In this document: piece by piece, positions 45,481 through 54,136 of the stretch
Numbering within the stretch: the stretch's first letter is position 1
Layout of the letters: each line of letters starts with the position of its first letter
NCBI GenBank assembly: GCA_903862425.1
Contig: CAIOYC010000008.1
Coordinates: 248,001 to 312,000, forward strand
Reading direction: 5' to 3'
Origin: an uncultured Caulobacterales bacterium
GTDB taxonomy: Bacteria > Pseudomonadota > Alphaproteobacteria > Caulobacterales > Caulobacteraceae
Length of the DNA stretch: 64,000 nucleotides
Notes under the pieces: generated by a model
The model's input: only the letters and a program-made list of their open reading frames with translations
Database searches by the model: none
Told to the model about the DNA's origin: nothing
Made by a program: the position numbers and the translations under genes

Positions 45481-46491
45481 GTGCGCACAGGGTCGATCAA
45501 ATTGGGCTTCGCCGCCCTGATACTGGTGGCCGGCGCAGTATCGGCGCAACCCACTCACACCGATCCGCCCGCCGCGCGAGACGTGGTGGTCACCGGCAAG
45601 AAGTTGAAATCTTGCGGCGAACGGGACCACGCCTGCATCGCCACGGTGGCCAAGGAGGTCTGGACCCGGTTCCCCGAGCAGATCGAAGGCTTCTGTAACC
45701 ACCAGCGGATGGCCAAGGAGCGCGAGCGGATCGTCATGGATCAGATGAGCGACCTGATCGGCATCCGTCCCGACACCGTCGCCACGGCCGATTACGAGAT
45801 TCCCGCCGCCCTGAAGGAGGTGTGTGAATATGACGGCAAGCACGCCGCGCACACCATGACCGCCTCCGCCTGGTTGCCGTGGACTACCGCGCCCACCGCC
45901 GCTGACCTTGCCGCCGCCTATCCACGCCACCGTGGAGACGCGACGCCCGGCGACGCGCGTATCTATTGCCAGGTGAACGGCAAGGGCCGTCTCGAACACT
46001 GCTCGCTGTCTGATGAGGCGCCGGCCGGCAAGGGTTTCGGCAAGGCCGCCCTATCCCTGACGCCTAAGTTCGCGGTCCACCTTGCACCGGACATGCAGAA
46101 GTCCACACCGGACCTGTGGGTGGACATCGCCGTGCATTTTGACGGCGCTGACGCGGCGCCCGCAGGCCGCCCGCTGCCGGATCCGGACTGGGTCCGCCTG
46201 CCCGATCCCGATCGCACCGCCGCTCTCTATCCTGTTGCGGCCCGCTCCGCGGGCGTGACGACGGGGATGGGCAAGGTGGACTGCCGGATCGGCGAGACTG
46301 GTGCTCTGGGCGCCTGCGCCCTCGTGGAAGAGCAACCCATTGGCCTCGGCTTCGGCCAGGCCGCCCTGACCGTGGCGCCGGAGATGCGCGCCAACCTGTG
46401 GACGCGCGAGGGCGGACCGACCGTCGGGACCCACGTCATCGTGCCGTTACGCTTCGACGCACCGACCGCCAGCGCGCCCGCGGGCCAATAG
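45481..46491 (+). CDS. Secreted protein with two TonB-C-like repeats
   Basis: A 336-residue protein with a signal peptide (MRTGSIKLGFAALILVAGAVSA), a GTG start and a good ribosome-binding site (AAGGAG). An N-terminal part of about 110 residues contains four cysteines. Two related modules follow, near residues 155-220 and 260-325. Each has a Cys-x-hydrophobic strand, a Cys ten or so residues later and a GxGFGxAALxxxP motif (ARIYCQVNGKGRLEHCSLSDE and GKVDCRIGETGALGACALVEE). They resemble the TonB C-terminal fold without its membrane anchor. The function is unknown. Its stop is one base from the convergent biotinyl-domain gene. Confidence 0.8.
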   Translation: MRTGSIKLGFAALILVAGAVSAQPTHTDPPAARDVVVTGKKLKSCGERDHACIATVAKEVWTRFPEQIEGFCNHQRMAKERERIVMDQMSDLIGIRPDTVATADYEIPAALKEVCEYDGKHAAHTMTASAWLPWTTAPTAADLAAAYPRHRGDATPGDARIYCQVNGKGRLEHCSLSDEAPAGKGFGKAALSLTPKFAVHLAPDMQKSTPDLWVDIAVHFDGADAAPAGRPLPDPDWVRLPDPDRTAALYPVAARSAGVTTGMGKVDCRIGETGALGACALVEEQPIGLGFGQAALTVAPEMRANLWTREGGPTVGTHVIVPLRFDAPTASAPAGQ

Positions 46492-46492
46492 A

Positions 46493-46705
46493 TTAGGCCA
46501 GCACCATCAGAGTCTGGCCTTCCTTGACCGGGTCGCCGTCGGCCACATGGATAGCTTCGACGACGCCCGCGATCTCGGCTTCGACGGGAATCTCCATCTT
46601 CATGGATTCGAGGATGAGCAGAGTATCGCCGACGGCCACCTTCGCCCCGACCGCGACCTCGATCTTCCAGACCGAGCCGGAAATCTCCGAGCGAACCAGG
46701 GCCAT
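46493..46705 (-). CDS. Stand-alone biotinyl/lipoyl-attachment domain protein
   Basis: A 70-residue single domain with the biotinylation motif ILESMKMEIPVEA (modified Lys36), between the two symmetric half-barrels VRSEISGSVWKIEV and VEAIHVADGDPVKEGQTLMVL. The MKM sequence predicts biotin rather than lipoate. Such proteins serve as the carboxyl carrier of acyl-CoA carboxylases or related enzymes. An ATG at 46729 would add eight residues. No carboxylase or transcarboxylase gene lies nearby, so its partner must be encoded elsewhere. Confidence 0.88.
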   Translation of the reverse strand: MALVRSEISGSVWKIEVAVGAKVAVGDTLLILESMKMEIPVEAEIAGVVEAIHVADGDPVKEGQTLMVLA

Positions 46706-46785
46706 GCGCGTCTCCTCCGTACCGCTCATTCGAGCGGGCGCAGAGCGGCGGGTCAAGGTGGGGCCGGCGAGAGTTTTTCTGTCTG

Positions 46786-46805
46786 GCGTCCCGCGCGCGG
46801 GACGC
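46786..46805. repeat. Perfect 20-bp palindrome upstream of the Old Yellow Enzyme gene
   Basis: GCGTCCCGCGCGCGGGACGC is its own reverse complement. It sits 41 bases before the enzyme start, in the 140-base gap between two divergent genes. No T-run follows on either strand, so it looks more like an operator than a terminator. Confidence 0.6.
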
Positions 46806-46845
46806 TAGGTTGAGGCCAATAGCAACGCCTACAGATACGGTCCCC

Positions 46846-47946
46846 ATGTCCATCGACGCCCTCTTCAAGCCCTTCGATTTCAAGGCGCTTCATCTGCCGA
46901 ACCGTACGGTGATGGCGCCGATGACGCGCTCGTTCTCGCCCGGCGGCGTCGCCACCGAGGACGTGGCCGCCTATTATGCGCGCCGGGCGAAGAACGAGGT
47001 GGGGCTGATCATCACCGAGGGCACCGGCGTCGCTCGGCCCGCCTCGCTCAACGATCCGAATATCCCCCGCTTTCACGGCGAAGACGAGCTGAAGGCCTGG
47101 AAGCGCGTGGTGGACGCGGTCCACGCCGAGGGCGGCTTGATCGCTCCCCAACTCTGGCACGTGGGCGCGGTGCGCACGCGCGACCCGGAATGGACGCCGC
47201 CCGGCCCCTATGACAGCCCGTCGGGCCTCTCCTCGCCCGGCAAGACTTTCGGCGTGGGCATGACCGACGCCGAGGTGGCCGACGCCATCTCCGCCTTCGC
47301 CCGCGCTGCGAAGGACGCAAAAGCGCTCGGCTTCGACGCCATCGAACTGCACGGCGCGCATGGCTACCTGATCGACCAGTTCTTCTGGGAAGGCGTCAAC
47401 AAGCGCGACGACGTCTTCGGCGGCCCCACCATCGCGGAGCGCTCAAGGTTCGCCGCCGAGATCTTGAAGGCGGTACGCAAGGAGGTTGGCGCCGACTATC
47501 CGGTCATCATCCGCATCTCGCAGTGGAAGCAGCAGGACTTCACCGCGCGCCTGGCCGAGACTGAAGCGGACCTGCAGACCTGGCTGGGGACGCTGGTCGA
47601 TGCCGGCGCGGATATCCTGCACTGCTCGCAGCGCCGCTTCTGGGAGCCGGAATTCGAGGGCTCGGACCTCAACTTCGCCGGCTGGGCCAAGAAGCTCACC
47701 GGCGTGCCTACGATCACCGTCGGCTCGGTCGGCCTGTCGGGCGACTTTATCGGCGCCTTCGGCGGCGAGGGCTCCCAGCCTGCCTCTCTTGACGAACTGC
47801 TGAAGCGCCTGGATCGCGGCGACTTTGATCTCGTCGCCATCGGCCGCGCCCTCCTGCAAGATCCCGAATGGGTCACCAAGGTCCATCAGGGCCGCAACGA
47901 CGACCTCAAGGATTGGACCGCAGAGGCCTTGCGCGTTCTGGCCTGA
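46846..47946 (+). CDS. NADH:flavin oxidoreductase, Old Yellow Enzyme family
   Basis: A 366-residue FMN-dependent TIM-barrel enoate reductase. Family marks are LPNRTVMAPMTRSFS, APQLWHVGAV, ELHGAHGYLIDQFFW with the substrate-binding His residues, and the C-terminal phosphate-binding SVGLSGDFIG and FDLVAIGRALLQDPEWV. It reduces activated C=C bonds of aldehydes, ketones or nitro compounds; the natural substrate is not predictable. The ATG at 46846 starts the conserved LFKPFDFKALHLPNR. A perfect palindrome lies just upstream. Confidence 0.93.
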   Translation: MSIDALFKPFDFKALHLPNRTVMAPMTRSFSPGGVATEDVAAYYARRAKNEVGLIITEGTGVARPASLNDPNIPRFHGEDELKAWKRVVDAVHAEGGLIAPQLWHVGAVRTRDPEWTPPGPYDSPSGLSSPGKTFGVGMTDAEVADAISAFARAAKDAKALGFDAIELHGAHGYLIDQFFWEGVNKRDDVFGGPTIAERSRFAAEILKAVRKEVGADYPVIIRISQWKQQDFTARLAETEADLQTWLGTLVDAGADILHCSQRRFWEPEFEGSDLNFAGWAKKLTGVPTITVGSVGLSGDFIGAFGGEGSQPASLDELLKRLDRGDFDLVAIGRALLQDPEWVTKVHQGRNDDLKDWTAEALRVLA

Positions 47947-47959
47947 TCTTCGGAACCAT

Positions 47960-48004
47960 CCGGCCCGATCCAAGACATCATCGACGGGCCAGCGATCGGG
48001 CCGG
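47960..48004. repeat. 11-bp inverted repeat between convergent genes (possible bidirectional terminator)
   Basis: CCGGCCCGATC (47960-47970) pairs perfectly with GATCGGGCCGG (47994-48004) around a 23-base loop. It starts 13 bases after the Old Yellow Enzyme stop and ends 5 bases before the stop of the convergent gene. There is no T-tract, so it would be a weak or factor-assisted terminator. Confidence 0.5.
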
Positions 48005-48009
48005 CGACA

Positions 48010-48339
48010 TCAGCCGCCGGTCTCATCGACGGATATGGCGACCGTCTTGCCACGTGACAGAGGCTCCCATCCCGCCTCGATGGCGGAGGCGATGGCTTTC
48101 GCCACGACGTGCGCCGGAATCTGCCCGGGCTGGATCAAAGGCGTCCCACGTCTGGGCGCGGGCGCTGGCGGAAACTCCACCACGGCTTCACGTTGCCCCT
48201 CAATGTGCCGGACGGCGATGGCGATGCCGCGCCAGCCGGCCACGTCGGTAGACCACTGCGGCTGGCGTTGAACGCGCCACAAGTAGACGTCCCCGTCGAC
48301 TTCGATCTCAAGCTCGAGGTTTCGCTTCTTCTGCGCCAT
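48010..48339 (-). CDS. Hypothetical protein (109 aa)
   Basis: A 109-residue soluble protein: a basic start (MAQKKRNLELEIEVDGDVYLWRVQRQPQWS), a short beta-rich N-terminal half, then REAVVEFPPAPAPRRG and a helical AHVVAKAIASAIEAGWEPLSRGK ending. I do not recognise a domain. The pattern of strand-strand-helix with WEP-SRGK suggests a small alpha/beta fold. It is alone on its transcript between a convergent gene and the RNA methyltransferase gene upstream. Confidence 0.72.
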   Translation of the reverse strand: MAQKKRNLELEIEVDGDVYLWRVQRQPQWSTDVAGWRGIAIAVRHIEGQREAVVEFPPAPAPRRGTPLIQPGQIPAHVVAKAIASAIEAGWEPLSRGKTVAISVDETGG

Positions 48340-48391
48340 GACTCATGGGTATCCCGCCAGCCAATGGTTTGCCACCGCCTTGGGCGGTCTC

Positions 48392-49186
48392 CTATCCCAT
48401 GGCGGCGTAGATCATGATCCCTGTAGCGACGGAGAGGTTCAGGCTGTCGGCGCGGCCGCGCATGGGGATCTTCACGTTCACATCGCAGGCGACGGCAAGT
48501 TCGGGGGTCAGGCCCTGCTGCTCATTCCCCATCAGGATCAAGGTCGGCGCACGGTAGTCTGCGGTGCGGTGATCGACGCTGGCGGTGAGCAGGGTGCCCA
48601 CCACCGGGCCTGGCCATTTCTCACGCCACGCCAGAAAGTGCGGGATCGACACCCTGTAGATCGGCACGGCGAAGATCGAGCCCATCGTCGCCCGAACCGC
48701 TTCCACCGAATAAGGGTCGCAGCAATCGCCCACCAGCATCACGCCTCCGCAGCCTGCCGCATCGGCGGTGCGCAAGATCGTGCCGAGATTGCCGGGGTCG
48801 CGAACCGCGTGCAGTGCGACCCAAACCTTGTGGTTGGAGGGATCGAGGTTTTCGAGCGGCGCGAACGTTTGGTCGAATACCGCCACCACGGTCTGGGGGT
48901 TATCGCGGCGGGATATCTTTTCGAGGATATCGCGGGTCACCTCCACCACCTCGCCCCCCGCGGCCAGCGTGGCGTCGGCGGCTTTCTTCAGCACGGGATG
49001 CTCGCGCGCTTCCGGGCCATAGAGCAGGACGCGGGGCGGACGGCCGAGCTCCACCGCCTCGGTAACGATCTTCAACCCCTCGGCCAGGAACTGCCTGCTC
49101 TCCTCGCGCTCCTTGCGCAGGTGCAGGGCGCGCACGGCCTTCACCAGCGGGTTGGTCAGGGAGGTGATCTGCTTGGCTTCGCTCAT
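48392..49186 (-). CDS. TrmH/SpoU-family RNA methyltransferase
   Basis: A 264-residue protein with an N-terminal substrate-binding domain (ITSLTNPLVKAVRALHLRKEREESRQFLAEGLKIV) and a SPOUT knot domain with its three motifs: HAVRDPGNLGTILRTADAAG, LILMGNEQQGL and ADSLNLSVATGIMIY. It should 2'-O-methylate a ribose in rRNA or tRNA. The ATG at 49186 overlaps the stop of the preceding methyltransferase as ATGA, so two RNA modification enzymes are translationally linked. Confidence 0.92.
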   Translation of the reverse strand: MSEAKQITSLTNPLVKAVRALHLRKEREESRQFLAEGLKIVTEAVELGRPPRVLLYGPEAREHPVLKKAADATLAAGGEVVEVTRDILEKISRRDNPQTVVAVFDQTFAPLENLDPSNHKVWVALHAVRDPGNLGTILRTADAAGCGGVMLVGDCCDPYSVEAVRATMGSIFAVPIYRVSIPHFLAWREKWPGPVVGTLLTASVDHRTADYRAPTLILMGNEQQGLTPELAVACDVNVKIPMRGRADSLNLSVATGIMIYAAMG

Positions 49187-50094
49187 ACGCCGGCCCCCCG
49201 GGTCCAGCGCGCGAAGAAAGACAGCCCGATCTCGCGGGCTCCCGCCCCCTCCTCCACCAGGGCCAGTTCGCCCCAGTCGATCCGTCCACCCCGGCCCGGC
49301 AGGGTCTCGGCCATAAGATGCGCCAGAGACAGGCCGGAGATGCGCGCCGCATAGGCGTTGAGCAGGAGCATGTCCGCCTCGTCCGACAGCAAAGCGGCGC
49401 AATCCGCCAACAGGCCCGGCAAGTCTTCGAACAGGCGCCAGACCTCACCCGTAGGGCCGCGCCCATATTTGGGTGGATCGAGGATCACGACCTCATACTT
49501 GGAGCCGCGGCGCACCTCGCGTTGCACGTAGCGGCGGGCGTCCTCGACGATCCAGCGGATCGGCCTGTCGTCCAGCCCGGCCAAGGTCGCATTTTCGCGC
49601 GCCCATCCGACCGACTTCTTGGAAGCGTCCACATGGGTCACCTGGGCGCCAGCGGCGGCGGCGGCCAGGCTGGCCACGCCGGTATAGCCGAACAGGTTCA
49701 GCACGCGCTTCGGTCCCTGCAGGGCGCGCAAACGCTGATCCAGCACCGCCCAGTTAGCGGCCTGCTCCGGGAAGAAGGCCAGATGTCGAAATGGGGTCAG
49801 ACGCGCAAGAAGTTTCGCCTCGCCCCAACCGAGCGACCAGGTTTCTGGGATGACACGCGAGGTTTTCCACCGGCCAGCGTCTTCCTCATCCGTAGGATCG
49901 AAAACCGCGTCGGCTTTGGCCCAAACCTCTGGAGCAAGCCGCGGCCGCCACCAACATTGCGGCTCGGGACGTATCACCGTCACAGGTCCGTAGCGTTCGA
50001 GCTTGCGACCCTCGCCGCTGTCGATCAGGGCATAGTCGGCCCAGGCGCGGGTGCGAAGGACCTCGGGTTCGGCGGAGAGGGACGGCAGGCTCAC
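49183..50094 (-). CDS. Class I SAM-dependent methyltransferase (RlmI/RlmK-like)
   Basis: A 303-residue protein. The Rossmann methyltransferase part has the SAM-binding LNLFGYTGVASLAAAAAGAQVTHVDASKK and the catalytic strand VVILDPPKYGRGP, as in the RlmI group acting on 23S rRNA cytosines. The N-terminal domain is not the classic PUA domain, so the target is uncertain. The start is GTG 50094, overlapping the glycosyltransferase stop as GTGA; a GTG at 50115 would overlap more. The stop overlaps the SpoU-type gene. Confidence 0.88.
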   Translation of the reverse strand: MSLPSLSAEPEVLRTRAWADYALIDSGEGRKLERYGPVTVIRPEPQCWWRPRLAPEVWAKADAVFDPTDEEDAGRWKTSRVIPETWSLGWGEAKLLARLTPFRHLAFFPEQAANWAVLDQRLRALQGPKRVLNLFGYTGVASLAAAAAGAQVTHVDASKKSVGWARENATLAGLDDRPIRWIVEDARRYVQREVRRGSKYEVVILDPPKYGRGPTGEVWRLFEDLPGLLADCAALLSDEADMLLLNAYAARISGLSLAHLMAETLPGRGGRIDWGELALVEEGAGAREIGLSFFARWTRGAGV

Positions 50095-51500
50095 GCGGCC
50101 GGGCTTACGCTCCACCGTCCACGCTCGTCCAGAGCTTCGGCGTCAAGTGGAGCAGAAACGCTGGGCGCATGCGGGGTCTTATCCCAATGATAGGGCGACA
50201 CGATCAGCTGGCGGACCGCAACGGCGAAGGCCAGGCTCTGCAATGGCCAGAAGGCCAGGCTGGCGAGGGCGTCGCCCAGGCTCATGCGCAGGCCCGCCTT
50301 GCGCGCGCCGATGGCGTTGGCCAGCACCGCCATGCCCCAGCCGAGGGCGAGCACCGAAAGATCCGCATAGACCGATGGCGGAAACGTGCCGACGAGCCCG
50401 TCCACCGCCAGCCAGCCCAGCAGGGTCGCCATCAGCACGGCGTGCAACGCCGCCCCCATGATCGACACGCCAAGCGTGGCCTGAAGGGTGAGGAACTTGC
50501 ACAGCCCGCCGGCCAGGGGGCGGCGCATCTGCACGCCCCAGGTCTGCATGAACCCCTTCACCCAACGGGCGCGCTGAGGGAGCCAGTCGGTGAAGGTGAC
50601 CGGCGCATCCTCCCGCGTCGGCGCGGCGATCATGGCCACACGCCGGGCTGGTCCGCCGAGCCTCAGCCCAAGATCGGCGTCCTCCGTGACGTTGAACGCA
50701 TCCCAGCCTCCCAAATCGCGCAGAACTGAAGCGCGCAGGTGGTTGCTGGTGCCGCCGAGGGGGAAGGTGCAGCCGAGCCTCTCCAGTCCCGGCAGGATCG
50801 CGTCGAACTGGCCCGCATATTCGAGCGCGAACTGGCGAGCGAGGAAGCCCGCATCGGCATTGCCGATACGTAGCGGCGCCTGGACGCAGGCCAATTCCGG
50901 GGTGGTGGCGAAGCGGGCGGCGGCCTCCCGTAGCTGCCTAGGACAAGGGATGTCCTCCGCGTCATAGACCACGATGAACTCGCCGCGGGCGATCCGCAGC
51001 GCCGCGTTCAAGGCGTTGGGCTTGGTGCGCGGCCCGCCCGGCGGCTTGACCAGGACCTCGATGAAGGGCGGCAGGCGAAGCCAGGCGAGCGCTCCCAGCG
51101 TATCGTCGTCGTCCGCTTCGAGGATCAGGATCGCCTGCAAGCGGCTACGCGGATAATCCAGCGCCGACAGGGCGGCGACCAACTGCTCCACCACTGCCGC
51201 CTCGCGATAAAGAGGGACGAGCACCGTATAGGTTGGAAGTAAATCTCGACGAAGCGGTGGAGGCGCGGTCGGTTCACGACCCAGACCGGCCAGAACCAGT
51301 TTGGAGCAGGCGCTGACGACGAAGCCCATCACCACCAGCCCATGCATGGTATCCAGGATCAGTCGGGTGTCGCACCACCAGCCGAGGAGCAGGATCGCCA
51401 ATAGCAGGAGCAACGTCAGCTTTTGGCCGGGAGTCACGCCAGCGACCGCCCCGAAACGGGCGGCGCTATCCCCTTCGCACCCCGCCTCGATAGCCGCCAT
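50091..51500 (-). CDS. Membrane glycosyltransferase family 2 (processive, BcsA-like)
   Basis: A 469-residue inner-membrane protein. Two N-terminal helices come first, then a GT2 domain with the YTVLVPLYREAAVV start, D in ILEADDDD, DxD in VVYDAEDIPCP, the acceptor acid in NVTEDADLG, and QRARW for processive synthesis. Four C-terminal helices follow. It should polymerise a beta-linked polysaccharide at the inner membrane; no PilZ domain or partner genes are present here. It is followed by two methyltransferase genes with overlaps that look structural, not functional. Confidence 0.9.
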   Translation of the reverse strand: MAAIEAGCEGDSAARFGAVAGVTPGQKLTLLLLLAILLLGWWCDTRLILDTMHGLVVMGFVVSACSKLVLAGLGREPTAPPPLRRDLLPTYTVLVPLYREAAVVEQLVAALSALDYPRSRLQAILILEADDDDTLGALAWLRLPPFIEVLVKPPGGPRTKPNALNAALRIARGEFIVVYDAEDIPCPRQLREAAARFATTPELACVQAPLRIGNADAGFLARQFALEYAGQFDAILPGLERLGCTFPLGGTSNHLRASVLRDLGGWDAFNVTEDADLGLRLGGPARRVAMIAAPTREDAPVTFTDWLPQRARWVKGFMQTWGVQMRRPLAGGLCKFLTLQATLGVSIMGAALHAVLMATLLGWLAVDGLVGTFPPSVYADLSVLALGWGMAVLANAIGARKAGLRMSLGDALASLAFWPLQSLAFAVAVRQLIVSPYHWDKTPHAPSVSAPLDAEALDERGRWSVSPAA

Positions 51501-51587
51501 GCCAACTCCAGAGAATCAGCCATAGCGAGCAATACGAGGGGAGGAAGCGACCCATGGTTATGTATATTCAAGGTTGCAACTACTGGT

Positions 51588-54035
51588 TCAGGTTCCGCGC
51601 GGTTTGGCTCTCAAAGTGGGTAGGGCGGTTGTCGGATCTTCGGGCCACAGATGTTTGGGGTAGCGTCCTTTCATGTCTGTGCGCACGGCCTTCCAGGAGC
51701 CACGCCAGAAACCCGGCAGGTCTTTGGTAACCTGCACAGGGCGGTGCGCCGGCGAGGTGAGCGAGAGGGTAAGCGGTACGCGCCCGCCGAGCATAGGGTG
51801 CTCGGTCAAACCGTAGAGCGCCTGCACCCGCACCTCCGCGCGCGGCCCACCCTCAGCGGCATAGTCAATAGCGAAGCTGTCCCCAGTGGGGCCAGTGAAG
51901 CGCGCGGGTGCGAGAAGGTCGAACCGTCGCTGCTGCTCGTAGGATAGTCGCACCTTGAGGGCTTCGTACAGCACCGCACCCGACAGCTTGTCGAGCCCGC
52001 CCGCCGCCACGATCAGCGGCTCGAGCCACGCCTCCAGTTCATCGGTGAGGGCCGCGTCGGACAGGTCCGGCCAATCCTCTCCCTTCATGGACCGGAGGAA
52101 AGCCATACGGTCGCGCAAAGATCGCGCTGCCTCCGTCCAGGGCAGCGCACCGAGTCCCTCGCGCCGCAACCGGTCGAGCTGGGCCTTCGCCAGCAGGCCT
52201 GGAGACGGCTTGTCGATGCGCCGCTCCAGCACCATGAGCCGGTCGAGGAACGTGCGCTCATAGGCGGTCGCCTTTCCGTCGGCGGCAGTCTCCACCACCG
52301 CCTCGGTGCGTAGCCGCGGAGCGAGGATGGCCAGCACCTCGGACTCGTCGATCGGCGCCGCCAGCAGCACGCGGTCGCGCGCGGCGCCGCCGCCAAGGTC
52401 CGCCACGACGATCCAGTCGGCCGTAGCCAGGGCGTCGGTCGGCTCCACGAATACCGCGCGGCCTGTGGTCAGGCGAAATTCGCCGGGCTTTCCGCGCCGC
52501 CGGGCCGCCCGTTCCGGATAGGCGGCCAGCAGCAGAGCGCCGACCGAGGCCTCGCCCTCCCCTTCCCGTCCCGCCGACCTTGCCCAGCGCGTGGCGAGGC
52601 TCTGCGCCTGACGCGCCCGCTCGCCGCGATCACGTCCGAAGTTGGCGAGGCGGTCCTCCATATCGGTCGAAGTGCCGCCGAGACCGCGTTCGCCGAGCAG
52701 CACCGCGATACGGGCCGCCGTCTGCGCTGCGCCCTGTTCAGCGCCCCGCAAAACCATATGCGCCAGGCGCGGCGGCAGTGGCAGGCGGGCTATGGCCCGG
52801 CCATGTCCGGTGAGCCTTCCCGCCTCGTCCAGCGCCTTCAGCCCGACCAGCAGCGCACGCGCCTCACGCCACCCGGTGGCCGGCGGCGCATCGAGGAAGG
52901 CAAGGTCGTCCGGCGACACAGCGCCCCAGACGGCGAGGTCGAGCGCCAAACCGGAAAGGTCCGCCTCGAGAATCTCAGGCCGGTCGAAGGGCGTCAGGGC
53001 GCGGGTTTCCGCTTCATCCCACAGGCGAAAGGCGACGCCTGACTGGGTACGGCCCGCACGCCCTCGGCGCTGGTCGGCCGCCGCCCGGCTGACCCGTATC
53101 GTCTCCAACCGGGTCAGGCCGCTGGCGGGATCATAGCGCGGCGCGCGGGAGAGACCCGAATCGATCACCACGCGCACGCCCCCAATCGTCAAGCTGGTCT
53201 CGGCGATGGAGGTGGCCAGCACCACCTTGCGCCGACCGGACTGTGCGGGCGCGATGGCGCGATCCTGCTCGGCCGGCGTGAGCGCGCCATACAGAGGCGC
53301 GATATCCACATCGAGGGGCAAACGATCCGCCAGCAGGTCGGCGGTGCGTCGAATCTCACCTTGGCCAGGCAGAAAGACCAGCACTCCGCCTGTCTCCACC
53401 GCGAGCGCCTTGCGCACCGCCTTGGCCACCTGCGCCTCCAGCCGCTCGGCGGGGTCGCGACCGAGGTAGCGGGTCTCCACCGGCCAGGCTCGGCCAAGGC
53501 TCTCGATCACGGGCGCATCGCCCAACAGGGCGGAGACACGCGCACCATCAAGGGTAGCCGACATGACCAGAAGCTTGAGGTCCGGACGCAGCACGCCCTG
53601 GGCGTCGCGGGCCAGGGCCAGACCGAGGTCGGCGTCGAGGCTGCGCTCGTGGAACTCGTCGAACAGAACGGCCGAGACGCCCTCCAATCCCGGGTCGTCG
53701 AGGATCATGCGGGTGAAGACACCCTCGGTCACCACCTCGATACGGGTTCGGACGGAGACGCGGCTCTCCATGCGCACGCGAAACCCGACCGTCTCGCCCA
53801 CCGGCTCACCGAGCGTGGAGGCCATGCGGTTGGCCGCCGCCCGAGCGGCCAACCGCCGCGGTTCGAGCACGATGATCCTTTCCGTCGCCCAAGGCTCATC
53901 CAACAGCGCCAGCGGTATGACTGTAGTCTTGCCGGCCCCCGGCGGAGCCACCAACACCGCCGCCTCCCGCACGCGCAACGCCTCCCTCAGCGCGGGAAGC
54001 GCCTCATGAACGGGCAGTTGCGGCGATGCGTCCAT
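51588..54035 (-). CDS. hrpB: ATP-dependent helicase HrpB
   Basis: An 815-residue DExH-box helicase: Walker A APPGAGKTT, motif II FDEFHERS, motif III MSATLDG, motif VI DQRRGRAGRTQSG. The C-terminal HrpB domains follow (helicase-associated HA2, OB-like, and HrpB_C ending LTSPAHRPVQVTKDLPGFWRGSWKAVRTDMKGRYPKHLWPEDP). HrpB-family helicases are widespread in proteobacteria and poorly defined in function. The ATG at 54035 fits the family start. It is divergent from the permease gene with a 101-base gap. Confidence 0.93.
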   Translation of the reverse strand: MDASPQLPVHEALPALREALRVREAAVLVAPPGAGKTTVIPLALLDEPWATERIIVLEPRRLAARAAANRMASTLGEPVGETVGFRVRMESRVSVRTRIEVVTEGVFTRMILDDPGLEGVSAVLFDEFHERSLDADLGLALARDAQGVLRPDLKLLVMSATLDGARVSALLGDAPVIESLGRAWPVETRYLGRDPAERLEAQVAKAVRKALAVETGGVLVFLPGQGEIRRTADLLADRLPLDVDIAPLYGALTPAEQDRAIAPAQSGRRKVVLATSIAETSLTIGGVRVVIDSGLSRAPRYDPASGLTRLETIRVSRAAADQRRGRAGRTQSGVAFRLWDEAETRALTPFDRPEILEADLSGLALDLAVWGAVSPDDLAFLDAPPATGWREARALLVGLKALDEAGRLTGHGRAIARLPLPPRLAHMVLRGAEQGAAQTAARIAVLLGERGLGGTSTDMEDRLANFGRDRGERARQAQSLATRWARSAGREGEGEASVGALLLAAYPERAARRRGKPGEFRLTTGRAVFVEPTDALATADWIVVADLGGGAARDRVLLAAPIDESEVLAILAPRLRTEAVVETAADGKATAYERTFLDRLMVLERRIDKPSPGLLAKAQLDRLRREGLGALPWTEAARSLRDRMAFLRSMKGEDWPDLSDAALTDELEAWLEPLIVAAGGLDKLSGAVLYEALKVRLSYEQQRRFDLLAPARFTGPTGDSFAIDYAAEGGPRAEVRVQALYGLTEHPMLGGRVPLTLSLTSPAHRPVQVTKDLPGFWRGSWKAVRTDMKGRYPKHLWPEDPTTALPTLRAKPRGT

Positions 54036-54136
54036 GGTGACGACTGTGTGAACCTTCGCCCTTGACCGGGCGCGACGGGACGGGCTTCCTGCCCCCAATC
54101 CATTGGGATCGCCCGCGTATGGGCATAGGGGGAAGC

